A stretch of 64,000 nucleotides of DNA, taken from positions 31,521 through 95,520 of the forward strand of contig PNOC01000006.1 in the NCBI GenBank assembly GCA_013824615.1, written 5' to 3'. Of this stretch, positions 9,862-17,856 are shown in pieces. The stretch's first letter is position 1. The number at the start of each line of letters is the position of its first letter. Source of the stretch: Thermodesulfovibrio sp. GTDB taxonomy: Bacteria; Nitrospirota; Thermodesulfovibrionia; Thermodesulfovibrionales; UBA6898. The notes below the pieces were generated by a model that saw nothing but the letters and a program-made list of their open reading frames with translations, had not been told where the DNA came from and ran no database searches. The position numbers and the translations under genes were made by a program.

Positions 9862-10195
9862 CTGCTGTACTCCTTTCTGAAAAAAAATTGTTAAATTATT
9901 CCAACCGGACAGTAAAACAGCATCGGACCCGTGAGCTATAACTATTTCTTATAAAACTATAGGACTATAGCATAACTTTATGAGTCCATAAAAATTTATT
10001 ATTTTTATAAAGTTAATAATATTTTTTTATAATGTAAGAAAAATAACATATCCCTGCCCTGAAATAAAAGAAAAGTCCGATTGTTTTAACTTATAGCGTC
10101 ATAAGATACGTCCGCGACAGGAGCAGCGGATCAGGCCCCGGACATCACCGGCCGGGGTACCAGGAGGTATCCAGCCGGCAGGCCCCGAAAAGGAC
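9862..10195 (-). promoter_or_regulatory. Leader and promoter region of the acs operon
   Basis: Bases 9862-10236 contain no gene. The AT-rich part (about 9890-10080) holds an 8-bp inverted repeat, AACTTTAT/ATAAAGTT (9974-9981 and 10007-10014), with a second AT-only dyad inside it. CTATAG occurs twice (around 9956-9970). On the minus strand TATAGT (9964-9969) could be a -10 with a weak TTTATG 17 bases upstream. Further upstream, 10111-10187 is GC-rich with several small inverted repeats. The regulator is unknown. Confidence 0.4.
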
Positions 10196-10229
10196 AAAAA
10201 AAAGCGGGGCTCTGCGCCCCGCTTTTTTT
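10196..10229. terminator. Bidirectional Rho-independent terminator
   Basis: Stem GCGGGGC (10204-10210) with GCCCCGC (10216-10222), loop TCTGC, flanked by A8 and T7. It is 8 bases after the stop of the octaheme nitrite reductase (minus strand) and isolates that gene from the acs leader. Confidence 0.9.
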
Positions 10230-10236
10230 CGCTTCC

Positions 10237-11919
10237 CTATTTTGCGGCAGTTTTTGCAGCCAGGGCGTCATTGATAATCTTGATCCCCTTTTGAGACTCG
10301 TCCACCGACTTGGTCAAAGACTCACGGGCCATTTCCGGATTATGGAACCCGTCTGAATTCTCAGCGGTCCAGTACTCCCACAGAATATGCGCACGCAGGT
10401 GCTGGTCCTGCGCCTTTTTGATCACTTCCTCCGAAAGACCGGCCTTCTTGCCTTCGACGATCTTGTCGATGACTGCTGAAAGGTGGAATTCGGCCTTCCT
10501 CATCTTGCCTCTGATATGGGCCTTTACCGAATCGATGGAGTAACGGGCCATTTCTTCGGTCCACTTTGGATGGCACTTCAGGCAAGTCTCCTTAAGCTGA
10601 ACTTTCGGAGTTACCGCGTAGTGCGACGTATAAACCTTGCCTGCCTTGCTTTTCAGCTTCGGCGTATGACAACTGTCACAGCCGACCCCTGCCCTGGCAT
10701 GCTTAGAATCATAGTAGGACTCTGATTCCGGATGCTGAGCCTTCCAGAGAAGACCACCGGTAATGCCGTGTTTGAAGTCAAGGAAATTGATCTGGTTCAC
10801 ATAATGCTCGTACAGACCGAATACATCTTTATAAGGGAAATGATTTGTCCTCTGGTCGGTCATCTTTACCGGCTCACCAGTCTTGGTGTCCGTCCCGGGA
10901 TTACAGTTGTACTCAACATGACACTGGCCGCACTGAAGCCGGGTGTCATACTTATCGAGTATCGCAATCTTGCGGTTAAAGCCCCTGACGCCCATATCAA
11001 TGACCTTGAAATTCGTGCGCTTCGGATCCTTGTGCCAGAGCGTATCTGCCTCTTTACGGGTCAGCGCCTGGATAAGACCGTCACGTACAATCCTGGGCTT
11101 GGCTGCATGAGGGTCGTGACAGGTGAAGCAGTTGAGACCGTGCTGCAGGTCCTTTACATATTCAACAACGTTTGACGTCCGCGACCAGGTTGCACCCTTG
11201 ACCGGGTCTCCCATATAGGCCCATTTCAGAATCTGGTCCTGGGTCTTGCACTGCATACATACCGGGTTGGCTGCTGCTGCAGACTGAGGAATAAAGGTCT
11301 TATGCTCCTTGCTCTCCGGATACTTGTCAACCAGTACGTCCCAAACCTTGCCTTTGTCAAAGATATAGTTCCAGCCGTTCTTCCCCTGAAACCGTCCGCC
11401 AAAGGCGCGGTCAACCGCAAACTGGTCGACGAGCATGTTGATGTGGCTTCTCGTCGTGTTATGCTCCTTGGTAAACCCATGACCTGCCATAAGTTTGTCC
11501 CAGTAAGGGTTTGGAGACCTGCCGGCGAGCTGAGATTTCTCGTCCCTTGCAGGCCGGTGATAGGCCTCCTGCATAAAGCTTTCGAACTGCTCCTTATGAC
11601 ATTGTCCGCAGGCCTGCCATGACATGTCCGTCGTTGGCCTCGTATCAGGCCCGGGATTATTGAGATGCTTATCGAGACCTTTGTGGCACTGCACACAGTT
11701 GAGTTTGGCGTGTTTTCCCATCTTGTGGAGTTCTTTCACCGGTGCATGACATCCGTAACACACCTCTGCTTTGACCGATTTTTCCTGCTGCGATGCCTCT
11801 TTCTCCGGTTTTGCCCCTGCCTCACCCTTTGGCTTTGCATCAGCGGATGACAGATACAGCCCTGACACAAAGACACTGCTTACAAACAAAGCAGCTACAG
11901 CAAACATTTTCCCTTTCAT
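10237..11919 (-). CDS. Octaheme cytochrome c nitrite reductase (ONR/TvNiR type)
   Basis: Periplasmic multiheme enzyme predicted to reduce nitrite to ammonium with six electrons. A Sec signal peptide covers about residues 1-28. There are eight heme c motifs: CYGCH 54, CVQCH 75, CGQCH 104, CMQCK 221, CFTCH 264, CGQCH 330, CDSCH 414 and CLKCH 446. The fourth is CXXCK, the lysine-ligated catalytic heme, as in Thioalkalivibrio ONR. Tyr337-Asn-Cys339 right after heme 6 matches the Tyr-Cys thioether pair of that enzyme, and His396 (QHPE) matches the catalytic His. Five-heme NrfA is excluded by the motif count. AAGGAGG precedes the start. The gene appears to be monocistronic; no NrfH-like partner is adjacent. 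Other members of the wider octaheme family act on hydroxylamine or tetrathionate. Confidence 0.9.
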   Translation of the reverse strand: MKGKMFAVAALFVSSVFVSGLYLSSADAKPKGEAGAKPEKEASQQEKSVKAEVCYGCHAPVKELHKMGKHAKLNCVQCHKGLDKHLNNPGPDTRPTTDMSWQACGQCHKEQFESFMQEAYHRPARDEKSQLAGRSPNPYWDKLMAGHGFTKEHNTTRSHINMLVDQFAVDRAFGGRFQGKNGWNYIFDKGKVWDVLVDKYPESKEHKTFIPQSAAAANPVCMQCKTQDQILKWAYMGDPVKGATWSRTSNVVEYVKDLQHGLNCFTCHDPHAAKPRIVRDGLIQALTRKEADTLWHKDPKRTNFKVIDMGVRGFNRKIAILDKYDTRLQCGQCHVEYNCNPGTDTKTGEPVKMTDQRTNHFPYKDVFGLYEHYVNQINFLDFKHGITGGLLWKAQHPESESYYDSKHARAGVGCDSCHTPKLKSKAGKVYTSHYAVTPKVQLKETCLKCHPKWTEEMARYSIDSVKAHIRGKMRKAEFHLSAVIDKIVEGKKAGLSEEVIKKAQDQHLRAHILWEYWTAENSDGFHNPEMARESLTKSVDESQKGIKIINDALAAKTAAK

Positions 11920-12068
11920 AAAAGCTCCTCCTTTGTTGTGTTAACTTTCATCTCTGCCCGCAAACATGTCCACAGCATGATCATGCTCCTCCTTGGGGAA
12001 GCAGGCCCACAGGCCCGTTCAATGAATTTTATTACACATATTAAAGTAGAGTGTCCGGGGTTAATATT

Positions 12069-12086
12069 CTATGATTAATATCATAG
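12069..12086. promoter_or_regulatory. FNR/CRP-type dyad upstream of octaheme nitrite reductase
   Basis: Inverted repeat CTATGAT-TAAT-ATCATAG with 7-bp arms and a 4-bp spacer. The core TGAT-N4-ATCA has the FNR/CRP spacing. It is about 150 bp upstream of the nitrite reductase ATG, in a 418-bp gap (11920-12337) that has no gene. Control by oxygen or nitrogen oxides is inferred. Confidence 0.55.
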
Positions 12087-12199
12087 TTAGACCTTCTGCA
12101 CGCAATATTAAAAATATAAGGAAATTTGATATCTATAACTTCAGTATAGCGTGAGCAGTTGTAAAGTCAACAAATGAAGTGTGGAAATTCTGCAGGAAA

Positions 12200-12244
12200 T
12201 CGGTTGTGCCCGAAAAAAAAAGTTTCTTCCCGAAGCACAACCGA
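12200..12244. repeat. 10-bp inverted repeat with A-rich loop
   Basis: TCGGTTGTGC (12200-12209) pairs perfectly with GCACAACCGA (12235-12244). The 25-base loop contains A9 and a GAAA/TTTC pair. It lies 94 bp downstream of gpmA and upstream of the nitrite reductase promoter dyad. It could end gpmA transcription, but there is no U-tract after the stem. Confidence 0.5.
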
Positions 12245-12337
12245 CTAGATAATATTATATATATGTTTTAATTCAATATGTTGAACATAATAACTTAAAG
12301 TTATAGATTATACTCCTGTCGTTACAGACCCCGAAAT

Positions 12338-13087
12338 CTACTTCCCTGCCTTCCCCTGATCTGCTACTTTCTGTGCAGCTTTCTTGATCTCTTCAGGATC
12401 GCCGAGATAATAACTTTTAATAGGCTTGAGATCATCACTGAGTTCATAGACCAGGGGGACGCCTGTAGGGATATTCAGCTTGACGATCTCAGCATCAGGA
12501 ATGTTATCAAGATGCTTCACCAGCGCCCTCAGGGAATTTCCATGTGCCGTTATCAGAACCCTTTTGCCTGATTGCAGCATCGGGACGATATTTGCATTCC
12601 AATACGGAATACAGCGTGCAATCGTCTCTTTAAGACTCTCGGTAAGAGGCAGCTGATCCTCTCTGAGTCCTCTGTAGCGCTTATCGTGGCCCGGATACCG
12701 CTCATCGCTCTTTTCGAGCGGAGGCGGTGGAATGTCAAAACTCCTTCTCCAGATCAGCACCTGGTCATCGCCATATTTTGCCGAAGTCTCAGCCTTGTTA
12801 AGCCCCTGGAGAGCGCCATAGTGACGCTCGTTGAGCTCCCAGGCACGTATAACCGGGACCCAGAGAAGGTCCATGGCATCAGTCGCCAGCCAGAGGGTCC
12901 GGATCGCCCTCTTCAGCAGTGACGTAAAGGCCACATCAAATTCATACCCCTCGTCTTGCAGCAGCCGGCCGGCCTTCGTCGCCTCTTCGATCCCTTTTTC
13001 AGACAGGTCGACATCAGTCCATCCGGTAAATCTGTTCTCCTTGTTCCAGGTACTCTCCCCATGCCTGAGCAGTACGAGCTTGATCAT
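12338..13087 (-). CDS. gpmA: 2,3-bisphosphoglycerate-dependent phosphoglycerate mutase
   Basis: Interconverts 3- and 2-phosphoglycerate in glycolysis and gluconeogenesis. LLRHGES at the N-terminus carries the phospho-accepting His11. [33 protein letters not shown] and TAHGNSLR are diagnostic of the dPGM family. At 249 residues it has the expected length. AAAGGG precedes the start. It appears to be a single gene; a small hairpin GGGAC/GTCCC (13125-13140) lies in its upstream region. Confidence 0.96.
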   Translation of the reverse strand: MIKLVLLRHGESTWNKENRFTGWTDVDLSEKGIEEATKAGRLLQDEGYEFDVAFTSLLKRAIRTLWLATDAMDLLWVPVIRAWELNERHYGALQGLNKAETSAKYGDDQVLIWRRSFDIPPPPLEKSDERYPGHDKRYRGLREDQLPLTESLKETIARCIPYWNANIVPMLQSGKRVLITAHGNSLRALVKHLDNIPDAEIVKLNIPTGVPLVYELSDDLKPIKSYYLGDPEEIKKAAQKVADQGKAGK

Positions 13088-13202
13088 CGTTTATTCCCTT
13101 TCATGAATTGGTTTATGTATCTCCGGGACAGCAACGTCCCTGTAATTTTAAAGAAAACAGGCCTCGGTTGTACAGAAGCCGCACAATTAAATTGAAAATA
13201 TC

Positions 13203-13342
13203 AGGACGGGTTTGTAAAAAGTTCGGAGACAAGGCGCGCAAGAAATGAGGAATGAGGCGTACTTACTGGTACGTCGCCCCATATATGGCAATGAGCGTTT
13301 TGAAGCGCAACGCAGTATACGGACTTTTTACGAACCCGTCCT
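13203..13342. mobile_element. MITE-like element with 23-bp terminal inverted repeats
   Basis: A 140-bp non-coding element. Its ends, AGGACGGGTTTGTAAAAAGT (13203-13222) and ACTTTTTACGAACCCGTCCT (13323-13342), are inverted repeats with 2 mismatches over 23 bp. An inner dyad (GGCGTAC/GTACGTCGCC) lies at about 13256-13277, so the whole can fold into a long hairpin. There is no ORF. The right end reaches the stop codon of the adjacent kinase gene. I see no clear target duplication. A second copy elsewhere in the genome would be needed to prove mobility. Confidence 0.65.
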
Positions 13343-14822
13343 ATTTCGAAAGCTCCTGCTCCGTCCAGCGCACGGGGAAAGTCAGGGTGAAGGCCGTCCC
13401 CTTTCCCGGCTCACTCTTCACCTCAATTTCTCCCTTATGCTCCCCGACGATCTGCTTGGCCAGCGGCAGCCCCATACCAAGGCGGTTTTTCTTGGAACTG
13501 AAGAAGAGGCTGAAGATCTTTGACTGGTCCTCCGGTGGTATGCCGACGCCGTTATCAGTTACCACAAGCCTCACATGGTCCTCGTCTGCATCGGTGGCAA
13601 CCGAAACCTCCCCCTCTTCAGAGGCCGATTCCAAAGCGTTCTTCAGAATATGAAGAATTGCCACCCGGAGAAGCTGCCGGTTGGCCATGCACCGCTTCGG
13701 CTCGGCAGCAAGGTTCAGCAGAAGGCGTATGCCCCTGGCCTTGCGGTCCTTTTCAACAAGCGGCAGGATGCTCGTGACGATCTCATTGAGGTCTTCAAGT
13801 TTGAACATCGTCTGCTTCTTCTTAAGAACAGCCTCGTAATCCTTAACAATGGCATCCAGCTTCTGCGCCTCGATCAGCATGTCCGTCATCCGGCCCCTGA
13901 GCGGTTCTGAAAGCTCTTCCTTCTTTAATATGCGATTAAACGTTGCAGCTATTGTTGTTGCCGGATTGCGGACACGGTCAGCAACACTAAGAGCTATGAG
14001 ATTCATCGTCCGCTCGGTGATGATCGTCTCCATGTCATGGTTCAGGTTCATCAACTCAAGATTGACATCCTCTATCCGCTGCCTGTCCTCATCGGTTCTA
14101 TTGTAGAGAGCTGAAAAACGCCTGAGGACAATTGACAGAATGACCGTCCCGAACAGCAGGTAGATGCCGGCAAAGACCAGGACGACCTTTCTCGCGTCAG
14201 CCAGAGGTACGCCGATCGGAATATAGACGAATGTGGCGTCAATAAGGTCTCCAGCCCTGACATTATATCCCCTCTTTGTTCCGTATCTCTCTCTGAACTC
14301 AGCCGGGGCATCCTCCGGATTACCGTGGCACTTCAGGCAATCCTCAGCAAACGGCTCTCCGGCAACCGCCATGCTGTAAAACTGGGAACTGCCCCGGGAC
14401 CTGAACCCGCTCCATTCCTTTACATTCCGGTTGGCGGCAAACCGGGCAATGATATTTTTTTCAAACTCATCAGCATCATTAAGAGGATTGGTAGCGTTTA
14501 AGGAGGCATTCTTGTACTGGTAGTTTGGCAGGTCTCTCTGGACCCTCATCGCTACATGTGAGGCAGCAAAAGACCGTGACATGCCCTGCACGATAAATCT
14601 TCCCGGAAGTTCCGTGTAAAAGAGCGGCCGCAGATCTTCCGCAATATAATGCTTGATCGCACTGAATGTAGTCAGGTACAGTCTTCCGGCCATTGCTGCA
14701 TCTCTGATGGCATTCTCCCTGACAACAAGATAAGTCACGATTGTCATCAGTGAAAGAGAGACCACATAAATAGCTATCAGAAGCACGGTAAATCTCTTTT
14801 TCGGGCTCATGTCCTTTGCCAC
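13341..14822 (-). CDS. DUF3365 (Tll0287-like) heme-binding sensor histidine kinase-like protein
   Basis: Membrane sensor with transmembrane segments at about residues 12-34 and 213-234. Between them is a DUF3365/Tll0287-like periplasmic domain containing one heme c motif, CLKCH (162-166). The cytoplasmic part has a coiled coil, a HisKA-like helix and an HATPase domain with DNGVGIP and GMGLPLA. The H-box reads ADRVRNPATT (281-290), so Asp282 stands where the phospho-accepting His is normal. It may phosphorylate unusually or act through dimer interactions. The start is uncertain: GTG at 14822, or ATG at 14810. The 3' end abuts a MITE-like repeat. No response regulator gene is adjacent. Confidence 0.85.
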   Translation of the reverse strand: MAKDMSPKKRFTVLLIAIYVVSLSLMTIVTYLVVRENAIRDAAMAGRLYLTTFSAIKHYIAEDLRPLFYTELPGRFIVQGMSRSFAASHVAMRVQRDLPNYQYKNASLNATNPLNDADEFEKNIIARFAANRNVKEWSGFRSRGSSQFYSMAVAGEPFAEDCLKCHGNPEDAPAEFRERYGTKRGYNVRAGDLIDATFVYIPIGVPLADARKVVLVFAGIYLLFGTVILSIVLRRFSALYNRTDEDRQRIEDVNLELMNLNHDMETIITERTMNLIALSVADRVRNPATTIAATFNRILKKEELSEPLRGRMTDMLIEAQKLDAIVKDYEAVLKKKQTMFKLEDLNEIVTSILPLVEKDRKARGIRLLLNLAAEPKRCMANRQLLRVAILHILKNALESASEEGEVSVATDADEDHVRLVVTDNGVGIPPEDQSKIFSLFFSSKKNRLGMGLPLAKQIVGEHKGEIEVKSEPGKGTAFTLTFPVRWTEQELSK

Positions 14823-14900
14823 AGAAAGGCCTATAGTATTAAGACGTATGCAGCTTTGCTCATATCTACGTTATTATATACCAGATTGGAGCATATACCT

Positions 14901-15848
14901 ATGGCAACAGATGACAGCAGGTCTTTACATTTCGTGGTCAGTCCTGACACGGACGATCAACGAATAGACGTACAGGCTTCCGGGTTGTCGGGGCTGACCC
15001 GTTCACGCATCCATAACCTTATTGAAGAGGGATTGCTGAAGGTAAACGGGGCGGCCACAAAACCCAACTACCGGACCCGGGCCGATGATACTATTGAGAT
15101 AACACTGCCGGAGGAGTCGGGAGAACTGATCGCCGAGGATATTCCTTTGGATATCCTGTTTATGGATGAATCGATAATCGTGGTGAACAAGCCGCCGGGC
15201 ATGGTCGTCTACCCCTCGACGGGACATGCCGGCGGAACACTGATGAATGCCGTTGCCTTTCATGCCCCGAGACTCGCAACGATCGGGGGGCCCCTACGGC
15301 CGGGAACAGTGCACCGCATCGACAAAGACACCTCAGGCGTCATGATCATCGCCCTTGATGACACTGCCTACTACAACCTCGTGGCGCAGTTCAAGGAGCG
15401 TTCCATCTTCAGGAAATATCTGACGATCATTTACGGAGACATGAAGACGAACAGCGGAGAAATCAGCCTGAAGATAGGAAGGTCAGAAACCGACCGGAAG
15501 AAAATGTCTACCATGACCAGAAATGCAAAGGAAGCGCTCACCCGCTGGGTCGTGGTCGAGCGGTATCCTGGAGCCACGCTGATCGAGGCAAAACTCGGCA
15601 CCGGCAGGACCCATCAGATCAGGGTGCATTTTTCTGCGGTCGGTCATCCGGTGATGGGAGATACCACGTATGGAAAGAAGACCGTGCTCATGATAAAAGG
15701 CCGGAAGATCAGCTTCCCGCGCCAGATGCTGCATGCAGAAGTACTCGGGTTTGTCCATCCTATAACCAACGAGTACCTGGAGTTCAGGCGCGATATGCCG
15801 GAGGACATGAAAGAGATAATCAGACAGCTCAGGAATAGGGAGGAATAA
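14901..15848 (+). CDS. rluD: RluA/RluD family 23S rRNA pseudouridine synthase
   Basis: Isomerises uridine to pseudouridine in rRNA. An S4 RNA-binding domain ([17 protein letters not shown]) is followed by the RluA catalytic domain with HRIDKDTSG (catalytic Asp), the KxYLxxxxG-like segment RKYLTIIYG, and GRTHQIRVH near the C-terminus. I chose the ATG at 14901, which has TTGGAG 9 bases upstream; an in-frame ATG at 14856 would add 15 non-conserved residues. The family assignment is firm; assignment to RluD (positions 1911/1915/1917) rather than another RluA-type enzyme is by similarity. Confidence 0.9.
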   Translation: MATDDSRSLHFVVSPDTDDQRIDVQASGLSGLTRSRIHNLIEEGLLKVNGAATKPNYRTRADDTIEITLPEESGELIAEDIPLDILFMDESIIVVNKPPGMVVYPSTGHAGGTLMNAVAFHAPRLATIGGPLRPGTVHRIDKDTSGVMIIALDDTAYYNLVAQFKERSIFRKYLTIIYGDMKTNSGEISLKIGRSETDRKKMSTMTRNAKEALTRWVVVERYPGATLIEAKLGTGRTHQIRVHFSAVGHPVMGDTTYGKKTVLMIKGRKISFPRQMLHAEVLGFVHPITNEYLEFRRDMPEDMKEIIRQLRNREE

Positions 15849-15852
15849 AGGA

Positions 15853-16413
15853 ATGGATCTGTCAGAAGCAGTAAAAACACGCAGAAGCGTCAGGAGATTC
15901 AGCAATCAGCCGGTTGAAGAGGAGAAGCTGCAGACCCTGCTGGAGGCGGTCCGCATGTCGCCCTCCTGGGCAAACAGGCAGTGCTGGCGGTTTGTGGTGG
16001 TCAGGGATCAAAAGACGCGTGAGGCCGTCAGTGAACTTTCTTATGTCGAAGCTTTTTTTGCACCGAAGGGGTACAAAGTGAACCCCGCAAAGAAGGGACT
16101 TGCCGAGGCACCGGTTGTTGTCGTTGCCTGTGCAGACCCGACTGAGTCCGGGGTACTCTGGGACCAGCCCTATTACATGACAGACATAGGCATAGCCTCT
16201 CAGACGCTCATGCTGACTGCGCACAGCCTGGGGTTGGGGTCGGTCTTTGTCGGAGTTTTTGATGATAAAAAAATGCGAGAGCTTCTCGGCATACCTGAGG
16301 CAATAAAGATAGTCGGCCTCTTTCCCGTAGGATATCCCCAGGACAATACAGTAAAAGAAGGGCCGCCTAGAAAGCAGCTCAATGAGATCGTTCATTACGA
16401 GAAGTGGAAATAG
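15853..16413 (+). CDS. Nitroreductase family FMN-binding protein
   Basis: A 186-residue member of the NADH oxidase/flavin reductase (nitroreductase) fold. TRRSVRRFS at the N-terminus and [15 protein letters not shown] are the FMN phosphate- and ring-binding segments. [22 protein letters not shown] and VGYPQ complete the family pattern. Members transfer hydride from NAD(P)H to nitro compounds, quinones or flavins; the substrate is unknown. It starts 4 bases after rluD with AGGAATAAAGGA upstream, so the two are probably co-transcribed. Confidence 0.88.
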   Translation: MDLSEAVKTRRSVRRFSNQPVEEEKLQTLLEAVRMSPSWANRQCWRFVVVRDQKTREAVSELSYVEAFFAPKGYKVNPAKKGLAEAPVVVVACADPTESGVLWDQPYYMTDIGIASQTLMLTAHSLGLGSVFVGVFDDKKMRELLGIPEAIKIVGLFPVGYPQDNTVKEGPPRKQLNEIVHYEKWK

Positions 16414-16614
16414 CAGGGGATTAAGGAAACAGAGGAGAGGGCAGACATCTCATAAACAGACTGAATCGACAGGATAATTAATATGGCACCAGTATAACGG
16501 ACGGCGACTGATTGATTGAGCTGGGATTCGGCTTGTTGCCTGGTATATGTTATTTTATAAGGTGTCGGCATTCTGTTTATTCAGCATCCGCCCTCGCCTC
16601 TGCTATTTCCATAT

Positions 16615-17334
16615 ATGAATTTGCTGATGAATCTTATTCTGCTATTTCAAGAAGACTTCGTAGATACCGGACGGGTACTGCTCCGCGGCAGGCGTGCGGA
16701 GCATATACGCAAGGTCCATCGCGCCAAAGTCGGGGACGAACTGACTGTCGGGATTGCCGGTGGAAGTATCGGCAAGGGGACGTTACGTTCGCTCGATAAG
16801 GACACTGCATTGATGGAGATATCACTTACGCAGAACCCACCACCTCCACTGCCGGTCACCCTTGTTCTTGCATTGCCGCGTCCGAAGGTACTCAGAAGGG
16901 TTTTACAGACTGTGACATCGATGGGGGTGAAAAAGATCTATCTGGTTAACGCATACCGTGTCGAAAAGAGTTACTGGCAGAGCCCGTTTCTGACAGATGA
17001 CGCTATACGTCAGCAACTGATACTGGGGCTTGAGCAGGCAAGGGACACGATAATGCCGGAAATACTGCTGCGCCCATTATTCAAACCGTTTGTCGAAGAT
17101 GAACTGCCCGGGATTATGGCCGGAACAACAGCCCTTCTTGCAGATCCGGGAGCAGGGAATGAATGCCCGAGAAATCTGCGCGGGAGCATTACGCTGGCGA
17201 TAGGTCCGGAGGGAGGGTTTATTCAGTACGAGCTTGATAAACTAGTTGAAAGCAGGTTCGAACCTGTCAGTATGGGGGAGAGAATACTGAGGGTAGAAGC
17301 GGCTGTGCCAGCCCTGCTGGCAAGATTGCTTTAA
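16615..17334 (+). CDS. rsmE: 16S rRNA (uracil1498-N3)-methyltransferase
   Basis: SAM-dependent SPOUT methyltransferase acting on U1498 of 16S rRNA. The N-terminal PUA-like domain (HIRKVHRAKVGDEL) is followed by the knotted domain with ALPRPKVLRRVLQTVTSMGV, IGPEGGF and LGERILRVE-like SMGERILRVEAAVPALL. Length 239 is typical. The start is uncertain: ATG 16615 or ATG 16627 (MNLILL, closer to most homologues); neither has a clear Shine-Dalgarno. The 200-bp gap to the nitroreductase holds nothing I can identify. Confidence 0.92.
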   Translation: MNLLMNLILLFQEDFVDTGRVLLRGRRAEHIRKVHRAKVGDELTVGIAGGSIGKGTLRSLDKDTALMEISLTQNPPPPLPVTLVLALPRPKVLRRVLQTVTSMGVKKIYLVNAYRVEKSYWQSPFLTDDAIRQQLILGLEQARDTIMPEILLRPLFKPFVEDELPGIMAGTTALLADPGAGNECPRNLRGSITLAIGPEGGFIQYELDKLVESRFEPVSMGERILRVEAAVPALLARLL

Positions 17335-17360
17335 TCCGTATAACCTGAGTCAAAACCATT

Positions 17361-17388
17361 ACATCCCCCTCCGGGGAGAAGGGGATGT
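17361..17388. terminator. Hairpin between convergent rsmE and iscU
   Basis: Stem ACATCCCC (17361-17368) with GGGGATGT (17381-17388) and a 12-base loop. There is no U-tract on either side, so termination is plausible but not certain. Confidence 0.45.
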
Positions 17389-17407
17389 ATGAGTACTTCA
17401 AAATAAA

Positions 17408-17779
17408 CTATTCTTTGTGCCTGCTCTTGTAGTCTTCAATCGCCTTTCTCAAGGCATCGGCCCCGAGGTTTGAGCAGTGCATCTTCTGCGGAGGCAGGCC
17501 GCCGAGTTCCGCGGCAACAGCTTCTTTTGACATGGCATACGCCTCGTCGAGCGTCTTGCCTTTGACCATCTCGGTCACCATGCTGCTGACCGCAATCGCC
17601 GCCCCGCAGCCGAAGGTCTTGAACTTGGCATCCGTAATAATGCCATCCTTGACCTTGATATAGATCTTCATGGCGTCGCCGCAGGTCGGATTGCCTTCCT
17701 GGCCAACACCGTCGGCGTCAGGCATATCGCCGACATTTCTCGGATTCGTAAAATGGTCCATCACTTTATCGCTGTACAT
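17408..17779 (-). CDS. iscU: Fe-S cluster assembly scaffold IscU
   Basis: Scaffold on which [2Fe-2S]/[4Fe-4S] clusters are built. It has the three conserved ligand cysteines Cys33 (PTCGD, with Asp35), Cys58 (FGCGAAIA) and Cys102 (KMHCSNLG), and the LGGLPPQKMHCS segment recognised by the HscA chaperone. At 123 residues it is a standalone IscU with no NifU C-terminal domain. No cysteine desulfurase is next to it; the NifS-like gene is about 10 kb away. An 8-bp inverted repeat lies in its leader. Confidence 0.95.
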   Translation of the reverse strand: MYSDKVMDHFTNPRNVGDMPDADGVGQEGNPTCGDAMKIYIKVKDGIITDAKFKTFGCGAAIAVSSMVTEMVKGKTLDEAYAMSKEAVAAELGGLPPQKMHCSNLGADALRKAIEDYKSRHKE

Positions 17780-17789
17780 AACGTCGTAT

Positions 17790-17822
17790 CATGCCGGAGC
17801 TTTAAATATGTCTGCCGGCATG
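17790..17822. promoter_or_regulatory. Inverted repeat in the iscU leader
   Basis: CATGCCGG (17790-17797) pairs with CCGGCATG (17815-17822), with 17 AT-rich bases between. It lies 10-43 bp upstream of the iscU ATG, where no good Shine-Dalgarno is visible. It could be an operator or an mRNA hairpin controlling initiation. Confidence 0.4.
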
Positions 17823-17856
17823 CTCCTTTCCAGAATAAATAATATTAAAACGCTGT

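Noticed and set aside
9862..10236. Cobalamin or tetrahydrofolate riboswitch upstream of the acs operon
   Set aside because: I could not find the conserved core elements of either class. Only generic inverted repeats and AT-rich sequence are visible.
10237..11919. Pentaheme nitrite reductase NrfA
   Set aside because: Eight heme motifs are present rather than five, and the position of CXXCK and the YNC motif match octaheme enzymes.
16512..16799. Small ORF upstream of and overlapping rsmE
   Set aside because: It overlaps the rsmE coding region in another frame, has no ribosome binding site and no recognisable domain.
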